Notes: generated from the sequence alone by a model not told the origin. A DNA stretch of 64,000 nucleotides from Acanthochlamys bracteata (GCA_019914995.1 CM034145.1:2790001-2854000); one strand, 5' to 3'. Numbered from the stretch's first letter, positions 12,764 through 23,445 are shown. Made by a program: numbers and translations.

Positions 12764-13275
12764 TGGCCGATACTTCTCAACTCCCAAGTTATCACACAGC
12801 ATTACATGATCTATATCGCACAACCGAAGAGACTTAGAGAGCGTTTAAAATACTTATAAGAAAAGCTTTTCTAAATAAAAAATATTTTTATTTTATTTCG
12901 ATAAATAAATTTTATTATTTTAATTTTAAAAAATAATAAAAATAAATAATAAAAAAATTTATTACGGAAATTTTTTTTATATTTTTTTAATTTTTAAATA
13001 AATTTTATAAATATTTATAAAAAATATATTAAAAAATATTAAATAAAAAATTAAAATTTTTTCAAAAAAGGGGTTGCCAAACAGCCCCTTGATTGAGGTT
13101 CGAACAAACTAAAGAACGGAAAGGCAGAACCAAAGTAACTAGAAATGGAAACTGAAACAAGGATAGAGTTAAACCTTTTCTACATGAATTTAAATTTGAC
13201 CAGACCCATCTTCTGGTGAAGTTGACGCCTAAGGACTGAAACATGAATTTTCTTTCCACCCTCCATGCCGAAAAT
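12764..13275. repeat. Copy A of a segment repeated three times, split by a MITE
   Basis: 12764-12836 plus 13089-13275 align with 14770-14996 (copy B) and 17350-17592 (copy C). Shared words include cttgattgaggttc, gaaacaaggat, gagtt(a/g)aacctttt, tctggtgaagtt-like and gaagcc/atgcc ends. The MITE at 12837-13088 interrupts copy A between gaagagactt and gattgaggtt, which are contiguous in copy B. Confidence 0.8.
12837..13088. mobile_element. Tourist-like MITE, 252 bp, with a paralogous empty site
   Basis: Left end gagagcgtttaaaatactt and right end ttgccaaacagcccc match the family seen at 30474, 35011 and 43591. The interior carries the family hallmark of AT-rich words such as ttttaaataaattttataaa and aaaaatatattaaaaaa. 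It is flanked by tta (12834-12836) and ttg (13089-13091). Copy B at 14828 shows the uninterrupted site gacttgattgagg, consistent with a 3-bp target duplication. Confidence 0.8.
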
Positions 13276-13296
13276 ATTTATGTTCAGATTGTCTCC

Positions 13297-13477
13297 AGGG
13301 CAAAACATTTTTTAATCTTATTTGAAAATACTTAAGACATATGTAAGAAACTTCACTTTTTCTCTGTTACTTTATGTGTTTCAATTATCAATCTAAATTT
13401 TACTTATATATCAAATTCTACTACCATTAAAATTTATTTATATAAAACTCATTTTTGTGTAATTAAAACACGCCCTT
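13297..13477. mobile_element. Possible short MITE with AAGGGCGTGTTTTAATT end
   Basis: The right end taattaaaacacgccctt (reverse complement AAGGGCGTGTTTTAATTA) resembles the ends of the elements at 22392-22604 and 22658-22827. A weak left counterpart agggcaaaacattttttaat is at 13297. The interior is AT-rich and non-coding. Boundaries are uncertain. Confidence 0.35.
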
Positions 13478-13589
13478 AATAGTTCACGGTGTGATTTCTA
13501 GTTGCGCACTACAAATAGGATTTCCTAACCGAGTTGGAATAGATTTCTAATATATCTTGGATTTTATTATATGGCACAATCAATTTCGT

Positions 13590-14570
13590 CCCCACCTAAT
13601 ACCACAACCTTACAACATAATAACCATCTTTGGGAGACGTTGGCTATATTTCCAAGCATACAGCAGCTTTCATCTCATCTCCTTTTTGCTGTAGAAAATT
13701 GTTCCAAACAGATAAATCCCTACAGTATCCAGTATCATCAAGAACTTTTTAACCTTGACGGCCTCTTGGACCATAGGCTCTAGTTGTGCTTTGCTTAGCA
13801 CCTGTGAGTCTTTGAAACACTGACCTATACTTTTACTGGAATGCAGCATCAACTCCGCAAGCATCAGATACATTTTGAGCTAACGTGGTCTTGCCGATTC
13901 CTCCAATGCCAGAAATCCCATATACAAGCACCTTCCCTTTCATCTTTTACTGTCAGAAATTCCCAAATTTTGTCAGTGTTTTCTGTCTTTCTTCCCACGA
14001 TCTCTGCTTCCAGTACAGGTAAGCTTGCTTGACTGCTTTTCAGCAGTAGTCTCATGCTCATGCTGCGAAGACAGATTGGCAAAGAGTTCAAACTTAGAGC
14101 CTTCTTCAAAAATTTGCTTGAATGCTTTCATTCTGGTACCAACTCATGAGTGTGTGAGTTCTTCTGAAGAAAGAGGGTAAAGGACAATAGCATGATACTG
14201 ATGATCTTGATGGTGTTGCAGTTTCTTTTTTCTTCACTAACTCAAATGATGCATCATTATGTCTTCTGCACCGTACAAGACATCCTTGAGCATGGCGAGC
14301 CAGTCATCGATTGACTCGTCTTCTATCCTTCTTTCAGCATCCTTGAGGAACTTGGGGCACTTACACTTTTCGACCAGTTGAGGCACGCCGACAAGCATGG
14401 AGATCTCTTCCTGTGCTGTCTTGTATATGTAACCAGCAAGCATATCATGAGTATTTCAACGATGACCACCACTGGAGATAGAATTGGAGATTTGGAACTT
14501 AACAGAGAGCAAAGAAAGGGAAGCAGCTGCTGCAATAGAGGTTGTGATCAGATTAGCTAGAGTTATTTGT
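13590..14570 (-). pseudogene. CC-NBS (NLR) resistance-gene pseudogene, truncated
   Basis: Minus-strand frames give a coiled-coil (Rx_N-type) segment at about 14443-14237 with EEISMLVGV and FLKDAERRIEDESIDDWLAM, KDVLYGAEDIM. An NB-ARC P-loop at about 13935-13885 reads VLVYGISGIGGIGKTTLAQN (GxGGxGKTT). A kinase-2-like FLMILDTV is near 13755. In NLR proteins the P-loop and kinase-2 bind and hydrolyse ATP/ADP and act in effector-triggered immunity. Here the P-loop is in a different frame from its flanks, the kinase-2 ends in TV rather than DD(V/L), and no RNBS-D, MHD or LRR region follows. The gene is therefore a frameshifted 5' fragment. Neighbouring repeats suggest it once belonged to a tandem cluster. 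Confidence 0.85.
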
Positions 14571-14769
14571 CATACATAAATCAAGAAACTGCAATGTCTT
14601 GTCATAGTTTATGTTTCTTTTCAAAAGAAAGTTCAAGCAGTTGAAAAACTGATGGAGAAAGTTATATAAAGACATTTGCTGTAGAGAAATGAACAATCTT
14701 GCAGCCAGCCAACCATGTTGACTATACATCTTCTAACTGCAACTTGATATATTCAGGAGAACCATTCTG

Positions 14770-14996
14770 TATGATTCACTGGCATATTACCCAGCATTAT
14801 AAGATTCAAATTGAGCACGAGAAGAGACTTGATTGAGGTTCCACAAAAAGAACTCGAAACAAAAACTGAAACAAGGATGGAGTTGAACCTTTTTCAGATG
14901 AAATAACTTCATTAGGATCCAACTTCTGTTGAAGTTAAGGCTTCTATAGGACGGGAGCTGGAATTGGAGTCCAACCTTCAAGCCAAGAGTACTTGT
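14770..14996. repeat. Copy B of the triplicated segment (uninterrupted)
   Basis: It contains gaagagacttgattgaggtt (14820-14839), gaaacaaggatggagttgaa and the tctgttgaagttaaggc word. It aligns with copies A and C and serves as the empty site for the MITE in copy A. Short ORFs over it are not convincing. Confidence 0.75.
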
Positions 14997-15380
14997 ATAA
15001 GCTGAAAAAATGACAAGAAAGGTTCAAGAAGAATGGAACAAATCATGAGCAAGGTAGTGGTACATTGAGAATACCTCACAGCATGAAGTGCATTTTGATC
15101 ATTCTCTTCACAGTTACCCCCAAAGCCAATCAGTCCAAGAAGGCTACCAAACAAAGATACAGATGCATGCAACTTGAGATGTGTAGCACCAGAAGAGAGA
15201 TGAATGAAAAAAAGCTGGATCGAAATGATGATCAGATCCTGCTAAACACCTGCTTTTAAAGGGCGAAAAAAGGATCCTAGCTCAAGTAAGATATCAACTC
15301 GAGAGCTTTCATTGCAGATATACTTTTTAAGAAGCACATAGTCATTCCTTTATTCTCCAATATGAATGCAATTTACAGCT

Positions 15381-15651
15381 CATTCATGTTCTCCAGTGTT
15401 TATATTAAATCAAAATGTACAAAAGTATGTGTTGCCAATCCGAGCATATGTGACGGAATGAAAGAACTACAATCAGATGCAGCATCATAAAGGCAAGATA
15501 AAAATCAAATTTCATTCATGTTCTTCAGTGTTATATTAGAAAATAAAAGTGTACAAAATTATGCGTTGCCAACCCGAGCATATGTGACGGAATGAAAGAA
15601 CTATCAAATCAAGTGCAGCATCATAAAGGCAAGATAAAAATCAAATTTCAT
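15381..15651. repeat. Tandem duplication, about 132 + 139 bp
   Basis: 15381-15512 and 15513-15651 are close copies. Both contain cattcatgttct(c/t)cagtgtt, cgagcatatgtgacggaatg, gcagcatcataaaggcaaga and aaaatcaaatttcatt. A few substitutions and a small insertion separate them. The duplication is younger than the surrounding NLR-flank repeats. Confidence 0.92.
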
Positions 15652-16531
15652 TTTTCACGCCATGCTAACCCTTGTCAGGGTTTCATTTTGCCTTCCCACT
15701 GAGAAGACTTGAAACCTCGCCATTGGGTTTAGTTTCTATGAACACCAGCCATTACCTAAGCTAGGAAATGAAATCTGGAAACAAATTAAGTAGCGTGTGA
15801 AACTTTAACAGAGTTGGAAGCACTTTTTTGTGTAAAAGGCATGGCATGAACAATGAAATTTCCTCAAAAGACAATCGGTTGACAAACTGATAGAGGAAGC
15901 TAATGACATGAATAAAGAAAGTTTGTATGATAGTTCGATGAAGATTACAGTTGGAGATATTCAATACCGATGCCAACCAGAGATAACAAATAACCTACAA
16001 CCAACACATGTTGACATAATGTTGATCTGCTACTTGATATATTCATAAAAATGAAAGGTGTCGAATTGCTATATGAATCAAACCTAATAACAGCTTGGAT
16101 GAATAGGAGGAACTGGTCCAGAGGATTAATGCAAAAATCTACATACATCATGAAAATGAAATCTCATCAAAAGCAGATGGTAGAAAAACTGATAGTGAAA
16201 GCAAAGAACTTGTACATCTGTTGCAGAACAAGTCTATAATTTCTCTGATTTTTCAGAAACTATTTAGGGGCATTGCAAAGAAGTAGAATCAGAAAGTATT
16301 ATAGAAATAAAAGCACAAAAAGACAACCACGCTGATGCTTGTAAGAAATCTTAGCACAGTATATACCAATATGCTACTTAACCTGTACTACAGATAGAAA
16401 GTTACTGACCCTTTTCCTGTCAGAAAGAACATAATGTATAGCGCCAAATGAAGAAGATTCGCTTTTGCCTGCCCCAAATGGCAGAGTAATAGTACCTACC
16501 AAAAGCAATTCTCAACAATGACTTATAATGT

Positions 16532-16534
<3 letters not shown>

Positions 16535-16562
<28 letters not shown>
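16535..16562. repeat. GA microsatellite
   Basis: Uninterrupted (ag) dinucleotide run of about 28 bp; a second, 17167-17185, lies 600 bp downstream. Short ORFs beginning with repeated R-E residues here are artefacts of the run. Confidence 0.95.
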
Positions 16563-17166
16563 CAAGAAAATGATTAACATACTATTACTTGAGATACCAA
16601 AGCACAGCTGGAATCATTCATCAGGTTGCACCTTCTTAATCTGTATTCGAAACCCGAACCTTACTAATGATCATATGGTTTACGTTCATTCTAGGAAGCT
16701 TACGTTTAACATCACCAAAAGTTGTTTCCAATGTAATTTGGCTATATGCAATGCACTGCTTATTCCAAGAAAATTCTGCAAATTAGATCTTGACGTTTTT
16801 GTAGCAAATTGTGATATAAACTTAATAGAAAGAGAGGAAATTCCTGGAAAAGTCAATCAGTTGACAAAGTGAGAGCGAAAGCGATATGATGTTCTTGTTG
16901 TAAGAATTAGAAACTTTCAGTATGCAATACATAACTAATAACAGATGTGAACATGAACAAATTCATTCAATTTGTCTTGAGAAAAACCACCTGCTAATGC
17001 CTGCCTTCTCGGTGTTAGTATGAGGAATATTACCCTGCAAGTTTCTTAGGATGATGGTTATCAACTTGTAAAGAATTAGCGATTGAGAGTTTCCATAATA
17101 ACATCACTATAAAGCTAACGAAGCGTGAAGATTTAAATGCAGGCTACCTCTTCATGTGCATTTAAT

Positions 17167-17185
17167 AGAGAGAGAGAGAGAGAGA
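17167..17185. repeat. GA microsatellite
   Basis: Short (ag) run of about 19 bp in the decayed NLR flank. Confidence 0.9.
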
Positions 17186-17349
17186 CCATTATAGCATGTA
17201 GCTTGCTTTTGAATCTCATGCATACCCACACATGTAGAAGCAGATAATTTTTTTCAAATTTTTCGAGTTAGCAGACAAACTCTGAACTGAAGCTCAGGTT
17301 TATCAACTATGAAATGGGAAAATCATTGACAAATTTATTTGCTAATGCA

Positions 17350-17592
17350 ACAGACCTATACTTCTTGACAACTCCAAGTTATTACGCAGCAATATATGGT
17401 CCATATTGCAAGCCAGAAGAAGCTTGATAGAGATTCAATAAAAGAACTGCAGAGTAGAACCAACTGTAACTAGAAACAGAAACAAGGATAAAGTTGAACC
17501 TTTTCCAGATGAGATTAATGTCAGAAGTTAAGACCAACAGCGCTGAAACTTGAATGTTGTTCCGCTCTCGAAGCCAAGAATATACATATCCT
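17350..17592. repeat. Copy C of the triplicated segment
   Basis: The words acttcttgacaactccaagt, gaaacaaggataaagttgaa, ccttttccagatgag and cgaagccaagaata line up with copies A and B. With A and B it spaces the decayed NLR region at about 1.9 and 2.5 kb intervals. Confidence 0.75.
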
Positions 17593-18181
17593 GAAAATTA
17601 AGAGTCATGAAAGTGAATATATAGTATCATGTCTAGTGTAGTGAAAGAGAGACAGAAACTTCTGTGCCAGAAAGCTTGCTCAATGAATTTGCATGATCTC
17701 TGCATTTTACCTCAATGTTCATCACCTTGTATCTTTCTTCAGAATTTAGAGAGCAATACTGCACGTACATACTAAGTATGTGCATCATTAATGCAGAAAC
17801 ACAATCTGCATGGTATTGTCTATAAACGAAACTTACTAAAGAGACACTAAACTCAAATCTAGGAATTTAACCAATGGCAAACAAAATTAAACTCAAATTG
17901 AAACATGGCATAACGGTTACATATACACCCATCTCAAACAAACTTACAGAATTTTGGTAACTGCAAAATTCTAACAATTGTACATAACTCACACAACTAC
18001 AAAATCTCTATAATTCAAACAAAGTTTCAAAATAATTTAGTATAAAAGCAAAGCCAAATGAAACACAATACAATGATTGGTTATTACAGAAGTTCATAAC
18101 CTAAATAGATAGTATATCAAACATACCATAAACATAAATCCAAAAGGATACAAAATAAACAAAAAACAGAATATATCTATA
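17593..18181. other. AT-rich stretch without recognised gene
   Basis: No coding or repeat signature apart from A-rich runs. It ends at the MITE beginning at 18182. Confidence 0.5.
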
Positions 18182-18444
18182 GGGGGACATTTGGGAGTGC
18201 TTATGAAATAGTGCTTTTATTAAATTAATGGTATTTTGAGAATTTCTGGGGAAGCGAGCTTAACTTCTTTTACCTCAAAAAAAAATAATAAAAATTATAC
18301 ATATAAAGATTTTACGACATACAATTTTTCTGTAATTTCTAATTTTTTTTAAAAATCTGTAAAGTGCTTTAGAATGTTCATTGGGAACTGCAAAGTGCTT
18401 ATTTGGAACAATAAGTGATTGAAAAGCAATGCGAAACATCCCCC
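18182..18444. mobile_element. Tourist-like MITE, about 263 bp
   Basis: Left end gggggacatttgggagtgct and right end gcgaaacatccccc form imperfect terminal inverted repeats. The right side is followed by taa. The interior has the family pattern of the words ctcaaaaaaaaataata and tttctaattttttttaaa. It is more diverged than the copies at 30474 and 35011. Confidence 0.75.
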
Positions 18445-18990
18445 TAAAAACATGGAGTTACGAGCTTACACACGGTTAAATAAATTTATCACATTTAACT
18501 TAAATAATACTAGTAGTTTATCAATAGCTATAAATCAGCTTATAGTTGGATTCATTCGAGGCTTTGAGGGGGTGCCTATTGATCCCCAAGGGGCCGGCCG
18601 GTAGAACAGAGTCAATCAGCTCCGCTCCCAGCTAGTCATAAAAATTAACTATATCCCAGTTATCAGCATAGTTGAACCCATGATTAACCTTCATTGAAGA
18701 GTCCAAAAGCACATCTTAAAACCTGAACTGTAGGCAATAAATCATCTAATAAATTCACAACCCATGTTCAACCCTATAGTAGGATCCAAAAGCACATCTG
18801 ACCCCTATGCTATAGGTCCAAAAGCACAATTCACCCTTATGCTATGGGTTCACAGAGAAAATGTCCAAATCAATGAATCATTTTGAAATTACATTGACTT
18901 TTATTTTTTGTAATAACTTATGATCAAAAAGACTAAGGAATGAATACACATCCTCTCAAACTCACAATTGGTCAAACCATATGAATTTAC
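18445..18990. other. Non-coding stretch downstream of the gag-like ORF
   Basis: Contains a small degenerate repeat at 18700-18860 built on gtccaaaagcaca and ctatgctatagg, three copies. On the minus strand this would be 3' flank of the gag-like ORF. A rare GC-rich block (ggggccggccggtag, 18588-18602) stands out against the AT-rich surroundings. Confidence 0.5.
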
Positions 18991-19677
18991 TCAATAATGT
19001 AAGGAACCACGACGTGGTGTTACAGTAGAACCATATTGCAGGTGCGTCTCCTCGGCAGTAAGCTCATTGATAGCAACATCCAAGCTAATGTTATTCCGTA
19101 TGATCTGATCTCTTGCTGGCTGGAACTCTGGACGCAAGGCCATAAGAAACTGAAAAAGTTGTAGACGCTCCCGACATGTACGAGCTCGTATGGAGTCAGG
19201 ACCAGGACCCTCTAGCTTTAGGAGCTCATGCCAGTAGCCTCTCATCAGTGTAGCAAACTCTTGAATAGTGCGATCACCCTGTCTGGCTGCTGAAGCCTGT
19301 GTGAGCAATTGATACTCCCTAACACGACTGGATTTAATAAACTTATTTGTCAAATGCTCCCACAATAAAGCAGCAGAACGAATATCCTCAAGATCTGGGC
19401 GAAGTGACCGATCAACAGAAGCAACAATGAACGCGACAATCTGCTCATCGTGAGCGTCCCAAATGTCCTGGGCAATACGAATATTGTTCCTGATCTCGGC
19501 TGTATCATCAACTCCTGATGCAGGAGGCCTCAGGGTAGAGCCATCTAAGTGACCAAGAAGACGGCGTCCGCGAAGAGTAGAACGCACAGTGGCTGCCCAC
19601 TCAGTCCAATCATCAGCAGAGGCCAATGGAAAATCAGTGGAGATCGGAAGGTCCCTAAAATGCTCAGACAGAGTCAT
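18991..19677 (-). CDS. Intact stand-alone copia-type gag-like protein, 228 aa
   Basis: A single uninterrupted frame from ATG at 19677 to the stop at 18991. The product fits the gag polypeptide (UBN2-type) fold of Ty1/copia elements. An N-terminal segment has DDWTEWAATVRSTLRG (about residues 22-37). AQDIWDAHDEQIVAFIVASV occurs near 68-87, ALLWEHLTNKF near 103-113, and an EYQLLTQASAARQGDRTIQE-like core near 121-140. GYWHEL follows, then FLMALRPEFQPARDQII near 177-193 and a C-terminal ELTAEETHLQ. There is no zinc knuckle, protease or pol downstream, and no LTRs were seen. Codon use is more GC-rich than the other relics, and unlike every other retroelement frame here it has no stop. It could be a domesticated gag gene, a gag-only non-autonomous element, or a recent fragment. 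The leader upstream (19678-20235) is also GC-rich. Confidence 0.7.
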   Translation of the reverse strand: MTLSEHFRDLPISTDFPLASADDWTEWAATVRSTLRGRRLLGHLDGSTLRPPASGVDDTAEIRNNIRIAQDIWDAHDEQIVAFIVASVDRSLRPDLEDIRSAALLWEHLTNKFIKSSRVREYQLLTQASAARQGDRTIQEFATLMRGYWHELLKLEGPGPDSIRARTCRERLQLFQFLMALRPEFQPARDQIIRNNISLDVAINELTAEETHLQYGSTVTPRRGSLHY

Positions 19678-20240
19678 GGTGAAGAATATTTTGTTTTATT
19701 TTTTAGCAGCTGATGAAGATGAAGATGGACTGCAGCTGCTAGATTCAAAACAAACAGAAGCAATGGCGACACAGGGATCTCGAGGAGAGATGGTTCAGCA
19801 AGGAGTCGGTAGGAACCCAAAGAATAAGAAGAAGAAGGACGGCGAAGACACAGCCACAGAACAGAGCTTGAAAGGGAGAACAATAAAGCTAGGGATGAGC
19901 GCTGGAGGCTGGAACCGATCGACCTATTTCAGCAGCGAGGCGATCAGGCGTCCTGGCGCCTGAGCGGGAATGCAGGCTCATTTGGTAGGTAAAAGAGCAA
20001 TAGCAGGCTGAGGAATTAATTGCAGAGGCTAGGCGCAGTCGGATTTCCGGCAGAGAGGTCGGCGGTGAAGCTAGGGTTTCTGATCGCGCGGCAATAGAGA
20101 CGGCAAAAGTGAGGGCGATAGTGAGGGAGGGGAGGGATGGAGGCCTGAGGAAGAAGGGGAGGAGATCGGCAGCGGGAAAAGAAGAAATCGTGCGAGAAGA
20201 AAAGGATCGCTCGGCTTGAGATTAGGGTTTTAATAAGCAA
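19678..20240 (-). promoter_or_regulatory. GC-rich leader/promoter-like region of the gag-like ORF
   Basis: On the minus strand this is CT-rich with aaaccctaat (telo-box-like, about 20221-20230), many ctcc/cttc runs and cctagcttcaccgcc-type words, as in plant core promoters and 5' leaders. The frames inside (both strands) give only low-complexity peptides. It could equally be an LTR or internal leader of a lost element; no second copy exists in the window to decide. Confidence 0.4.
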
Positions 20241-21014
20241 GGCACTTCACTTTATTTTTTTGGCCATATTTTCAAAATATGTTTGTTTAATTATTTTTAT
20301 GAAAATATATTTAAAATTCTATTCAATTTTTAGTTAATACTATATTCAAAACTCAAAACTAATTTTTAATCATTACAACTTGATTCCTGATATATTCATG
20401 AAAGATTTTCGAATATACATTGATTCAAAACAATACTAAATATATTAATGTGCATGTATGTAGAAATATTAAACCGAACAGAGTTCAAATACCGTAGAAA
20501 TTTATTAGAAATTACTCATAAAATATGCAAAGAACTTTAAAAGAAAAGTACCTGCACGAGGACGGATAGGATCACACAACGTATGTTCAAAATATATCTG
20601 AGCTCTGTTTGGTGCTAATGCTTCTTTATTTTTCTGAATCAATATTAATTTGAAATCTTTCACGAATACACTCAAAATCACATTATAAGATTGAATAAAA
20701 ATCAATTGGAAATAGTTCACCTTAGAGCTAAAAGCTAAGGGAGATTTTTTCTTGCCAAAAGATGATTAGAAAAATATGTTTTTTTAAATGTGGCCTAAAA
20801 AATAGAGTGAGGGAAAGTGGCCTACTTAATCAAGTAAAGTTTTTTTTGGTTCTATAACTGATGTGAAGGAATACACATATCTAATATATTTTTCTATCTT
20901 ACTAGTTGGCATGAGATTTTATTCTACAAGGTCAAGTTGTTTCGGAGCAAAACAGACCAACTACTCGATGGATTTCTTAGATCTACCGGGGCGACCACTT
21001 CAACTTCAGAGTTA
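20241..21014. other. AT-rich stretch without recognised gene
   Basis: Nothing recognisable as coding on either strand. It ends at the next MITE. Confidence 0.5.
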
Positions 21015-21256
21015 TTTGGGAGTGTTTAAAATAAATAGCTTTTTTTAAAAGAATTTTAGTTTGATGCTTTTTGGAAAATTAGCTTAGCTTTTTTATCTCA
21101 AAAAAATAAAAAATATATATAATAAGTTTATGACGTAAAGTTGATTCGTATTTTTTATAAAATTAAGAAATATTTTAAAATATTGTAGAAAGTTTATTAC
21201 GAATAAAGTTGAAATGAAATTGTGAAATGAAATGAAAATCTTCGCTAAACAACCCC
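21015..21256. mobile_element. Tourist-like MITE, about 242 bp, TTA target duplication
   Basis: The left end tttgggagtgtttaaaa has lost its terminal G run, and the right end is gctaaacaacccc. Both sides carry tta (21012-21014 and 21257-21259). The interior shares tatctcaaaaaaataaaaaa and aaaattaagaaatattttaa with the other copies. Confidence 0.7.
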
Positions 21257-21547
21257 TTACAAAAGTAAGTTAATTTCATGTCTAGGACCACCACTTCGAA
21301 TCCAACAATCCAATCCAACTTCTGTTATCGAGTAAACACAACTAATCGGAACTCTAAATTTAAATTTGATCATGGTAGTCTATCACCACTGCAACATTGA
21401 TATCTTCAACCACTTGTCTACTTTTGCCTTCCCTAAATTAAGAATATAGAAGGAAGAGGTACTCAATCAACTTCATAGTGGCTCAATGAACTTGCAATCA
21501 ATCAACCAAGATATATATGACAAAAAGACACTTTTGATTGAGAGGAG

Positions 21548-22094
21548 TAGGGGTGACAATATAGATTAATGGGTCGATTCCTGATCGATCCATATAATAA
21601 TCGGGTCAAAATCGTTCAACCATAATTCGACCTATTTATTTATATGGGTCAAAATTGTCAACTCTAACCCAACCTATTTATAATTGGGTCAAGCTCGGGT
21701 CGACTAATTTCATAATTAAATTATTAAATAATAATTTATAAATATTAATTTTTAATAACAATATATTAAAATTATTAATTATGATATATTAAAAAAATAT
21801 TAATTTTGACAAATTTATAAATTAAATAAAAATTAGTTAAAATTAAGATAAATTAAAAATATATATATAAATTAAATTCAAATTTTTTGCTATTTTTTTC
21901 TAATTATTAAGTAATATATACTATATAAATAGTTATACGGGTCAAATGGATCATTTTCGGGTCAACTCGAACCCGTTTAAATTTTTTGGATTATTTTCGA
22001 GTCGATCCGAAATCGATCCAAATCCAACTAAAACTTGATCCGAACCCGACCTTTTCGGATCGGTTTCGGATCGGGTCGAAATTTGCCACTCCGA
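21548..22094. mobile_element. hAT-type non-autonomous element with ggtcg-rich ends
   Basis: It begins taggggtgacaat and ends aaatttgccactccga, an imperfect inverted pair of the hAT form TAGGGGTG.CAA. Subterminal parts are packed with cgggtc / gacccg and gatccga words (21600-21700 and 21940-22080), and the middle is almost pure A and T. A related element lies at 33108-33917. No transposase is encoded. I could not confirm an 8-bp target duplication. Confidence 0.7.
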
Positions 22095-22391
22095 GCAATC
22101 CTCCTAGTTGTAACGGTCGTGGAGCACTTGTGATGGTTTATAGCAATCGGAGTGATGGCAAGTCCGGCAATCGACCGAGCAAGCATCGCAATAGACAATC
22201 CATCCATAAAGTTGAAGTGCAGATAAAGCTCCTCCAGCTTGTGAAACTATAGACTATAGTCAGTAGTTGCATTCAAGAACCAATACCATGAGGGATGGAA
22301 GTAATCGAGGCTTTTTCTTTTTTAAATGGCAACAAGCATTCGTGGAGAAAGATTGAATGTGCTATCACCATCGCAAAGTAGGAGAGCGATA
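22095..22391. other. Short non-coding stretch
   Basis: About 300 bp of mixed composition, less AT-rich than its neighbours. The plus-strand frame from 21986 runs through it but only translates the hAT-type element and its flank. No family recognised. Confidence 0.4.
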
Positions 22392-22604
22392 AGGGTGTAT
22401 CCTTTTAGATTAGAAGTGAATTATTTGGACATAAGTTATTAAAAATGAATTATTGTAAATAGTATTGTCGAAAGCGGATTTGATTTTTGTGTTCTTTTAT
22501 AGAAACTGGAATTGATTTATTGTATTCTTTTGTACAATTGTAAGTGAGATGAAAGTGATTTTGGTGAAAGTAAGTGAGCTCTAACTGTGATAAAAACACA
22601 CCTA
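22392..22604. mobile_element. Short MITE, aggtgtg-type ends
   Basis: Left end aagggtgtatccttttagat; right end gataaaaacacacctaag, the inverse of cttaggtgtgttttt. The interior is AT-rich with no coding potential. Its ends resemble those of the neighbour at 22658. Confidence 0.5.
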
Positions 22605-22657
22605 AGCAAAAGTAGATTTAGTACAACGCCCTAAATAGGGTGGGTGAGTGTCAGTTT

Positions 22658-22827
22658 AGGTGTGTTTAATTGGTAAATTGAGTTTTCTAAAACTACGGTG
22701 GAACTGAATTTATTAATAAATGAATTAGAGACGAGTTTAGTGAGTTCAAGATAAATAAACATAGAGAATGAGTTCGAACTTAAAATTTGACCCAAAATAA
22801 TAAATACCGTGCAATTAAAGCACACCT
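22658..22827. mobile_element. MITE of about 170 bp with 15-16 bp inverted ends
   Basis: Left end aggtgtgtttaattgg and right end gcaattaaagcacacct are inverted copies (AGGTGTG(T/C)TTTAATTG). The element is flanked by ttt-like bases on both sides. A related right end occurs at 13459-13477. Confidence 0.65.
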
Positions 22828-23439
22828 TTAGCTACAGAAACTAAGCCAGCTTCCATCTCTAAGAACCAACAGCTCCTTTTACAAGACATCCAAATAGTAG
22901 TACAGAATGGATGGGGATTTGAATTTCTCAAGTTAGAGAGCAATCACTAATTGTTGTTAAAGTGTATAACCAACCTTTATCAGCATTAAGATTTTCAATC
23001 AATTAGTTGTTCGCACCAATGGCATCGATGATTGAGTGACACTCCAAATCTGATTAAACCTCTTTTGAGCCTAGTAGCGCATGTGTTAGGATTATATATT
23101 GAAAATATTGGGAATAGGATAATTATCACTTGAAAGATTTGGAATCTACTTGAAACATGAACCTGCAATGTGTTTTTTGCAGACAAATCTCAATTGATTA
23201 GATTATCAATATCCTATTGTAAGAACCTTCATTAAGAAGCATGATCTTAAAATCTTGAAACTAACAGGGTCCCAAAGAAGTTCTCAAAGAAGCAGTTGCC
23301 GGAACACCAGGACCATATAATATATTCTAAGGTGAAATGGAAACACAACGAAATAGGCTAAACTTAGCACTCCATTGTTGCGCTCTCGTCCAGCAACAAT
23401 AAAATTGACACCCAAAACATTATAGAATTTTATGAACCA
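22828..23439. other. Non-coding stretch at the 3' flank of the ARF gene
   Basis: No gene recognised. The ARF gene's likely poly(A) signal lies at its upper edge (23440-23445), so most of this is intergenic. Confidence 0.5.
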
Positions 23440-23445
23440 TTTATT
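23440..23445 (-). terminator. Candidate poly(A) signal of the ARF gene
   Basis: The minus strand reads AATAAA within gcaataaatgg, 138 bp past the ARF stop codon, a usual distance for a plant near-upstream element. Confidence 0.5.

Larger units (their letters stand above)
15652..17349. other. Decayed repeat fragments of the NLR neighbourhood
   Basis: No intact gene. Similar short segments recur: gttgacaaactgatagagg (about 15878), gtagaaaaactgatagtg (about 16181), cagttgacaaagtgagag (about 16859) and, upstream, cagttgaaaaactgatgg (about 14637). Companion words tgttgac and acttgatatattca(t/g) occur at about 14715-14755 and 16008-16045. This is best read as diverged tandem copies of an NLR gene flank. 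Confidence 0.5.

Noticed and set aside
16528-16872. 114-aa frame beginning in a GA run
   Set aside because: Its start is the (ag) microsatellite and the remainder is decayed NLR-flank repeat.
19589-19963. 124-aa open frame, plus strand
   Set aside because: Antisense to the gag-like ORF and its leader; composition reflects the complementary strand.
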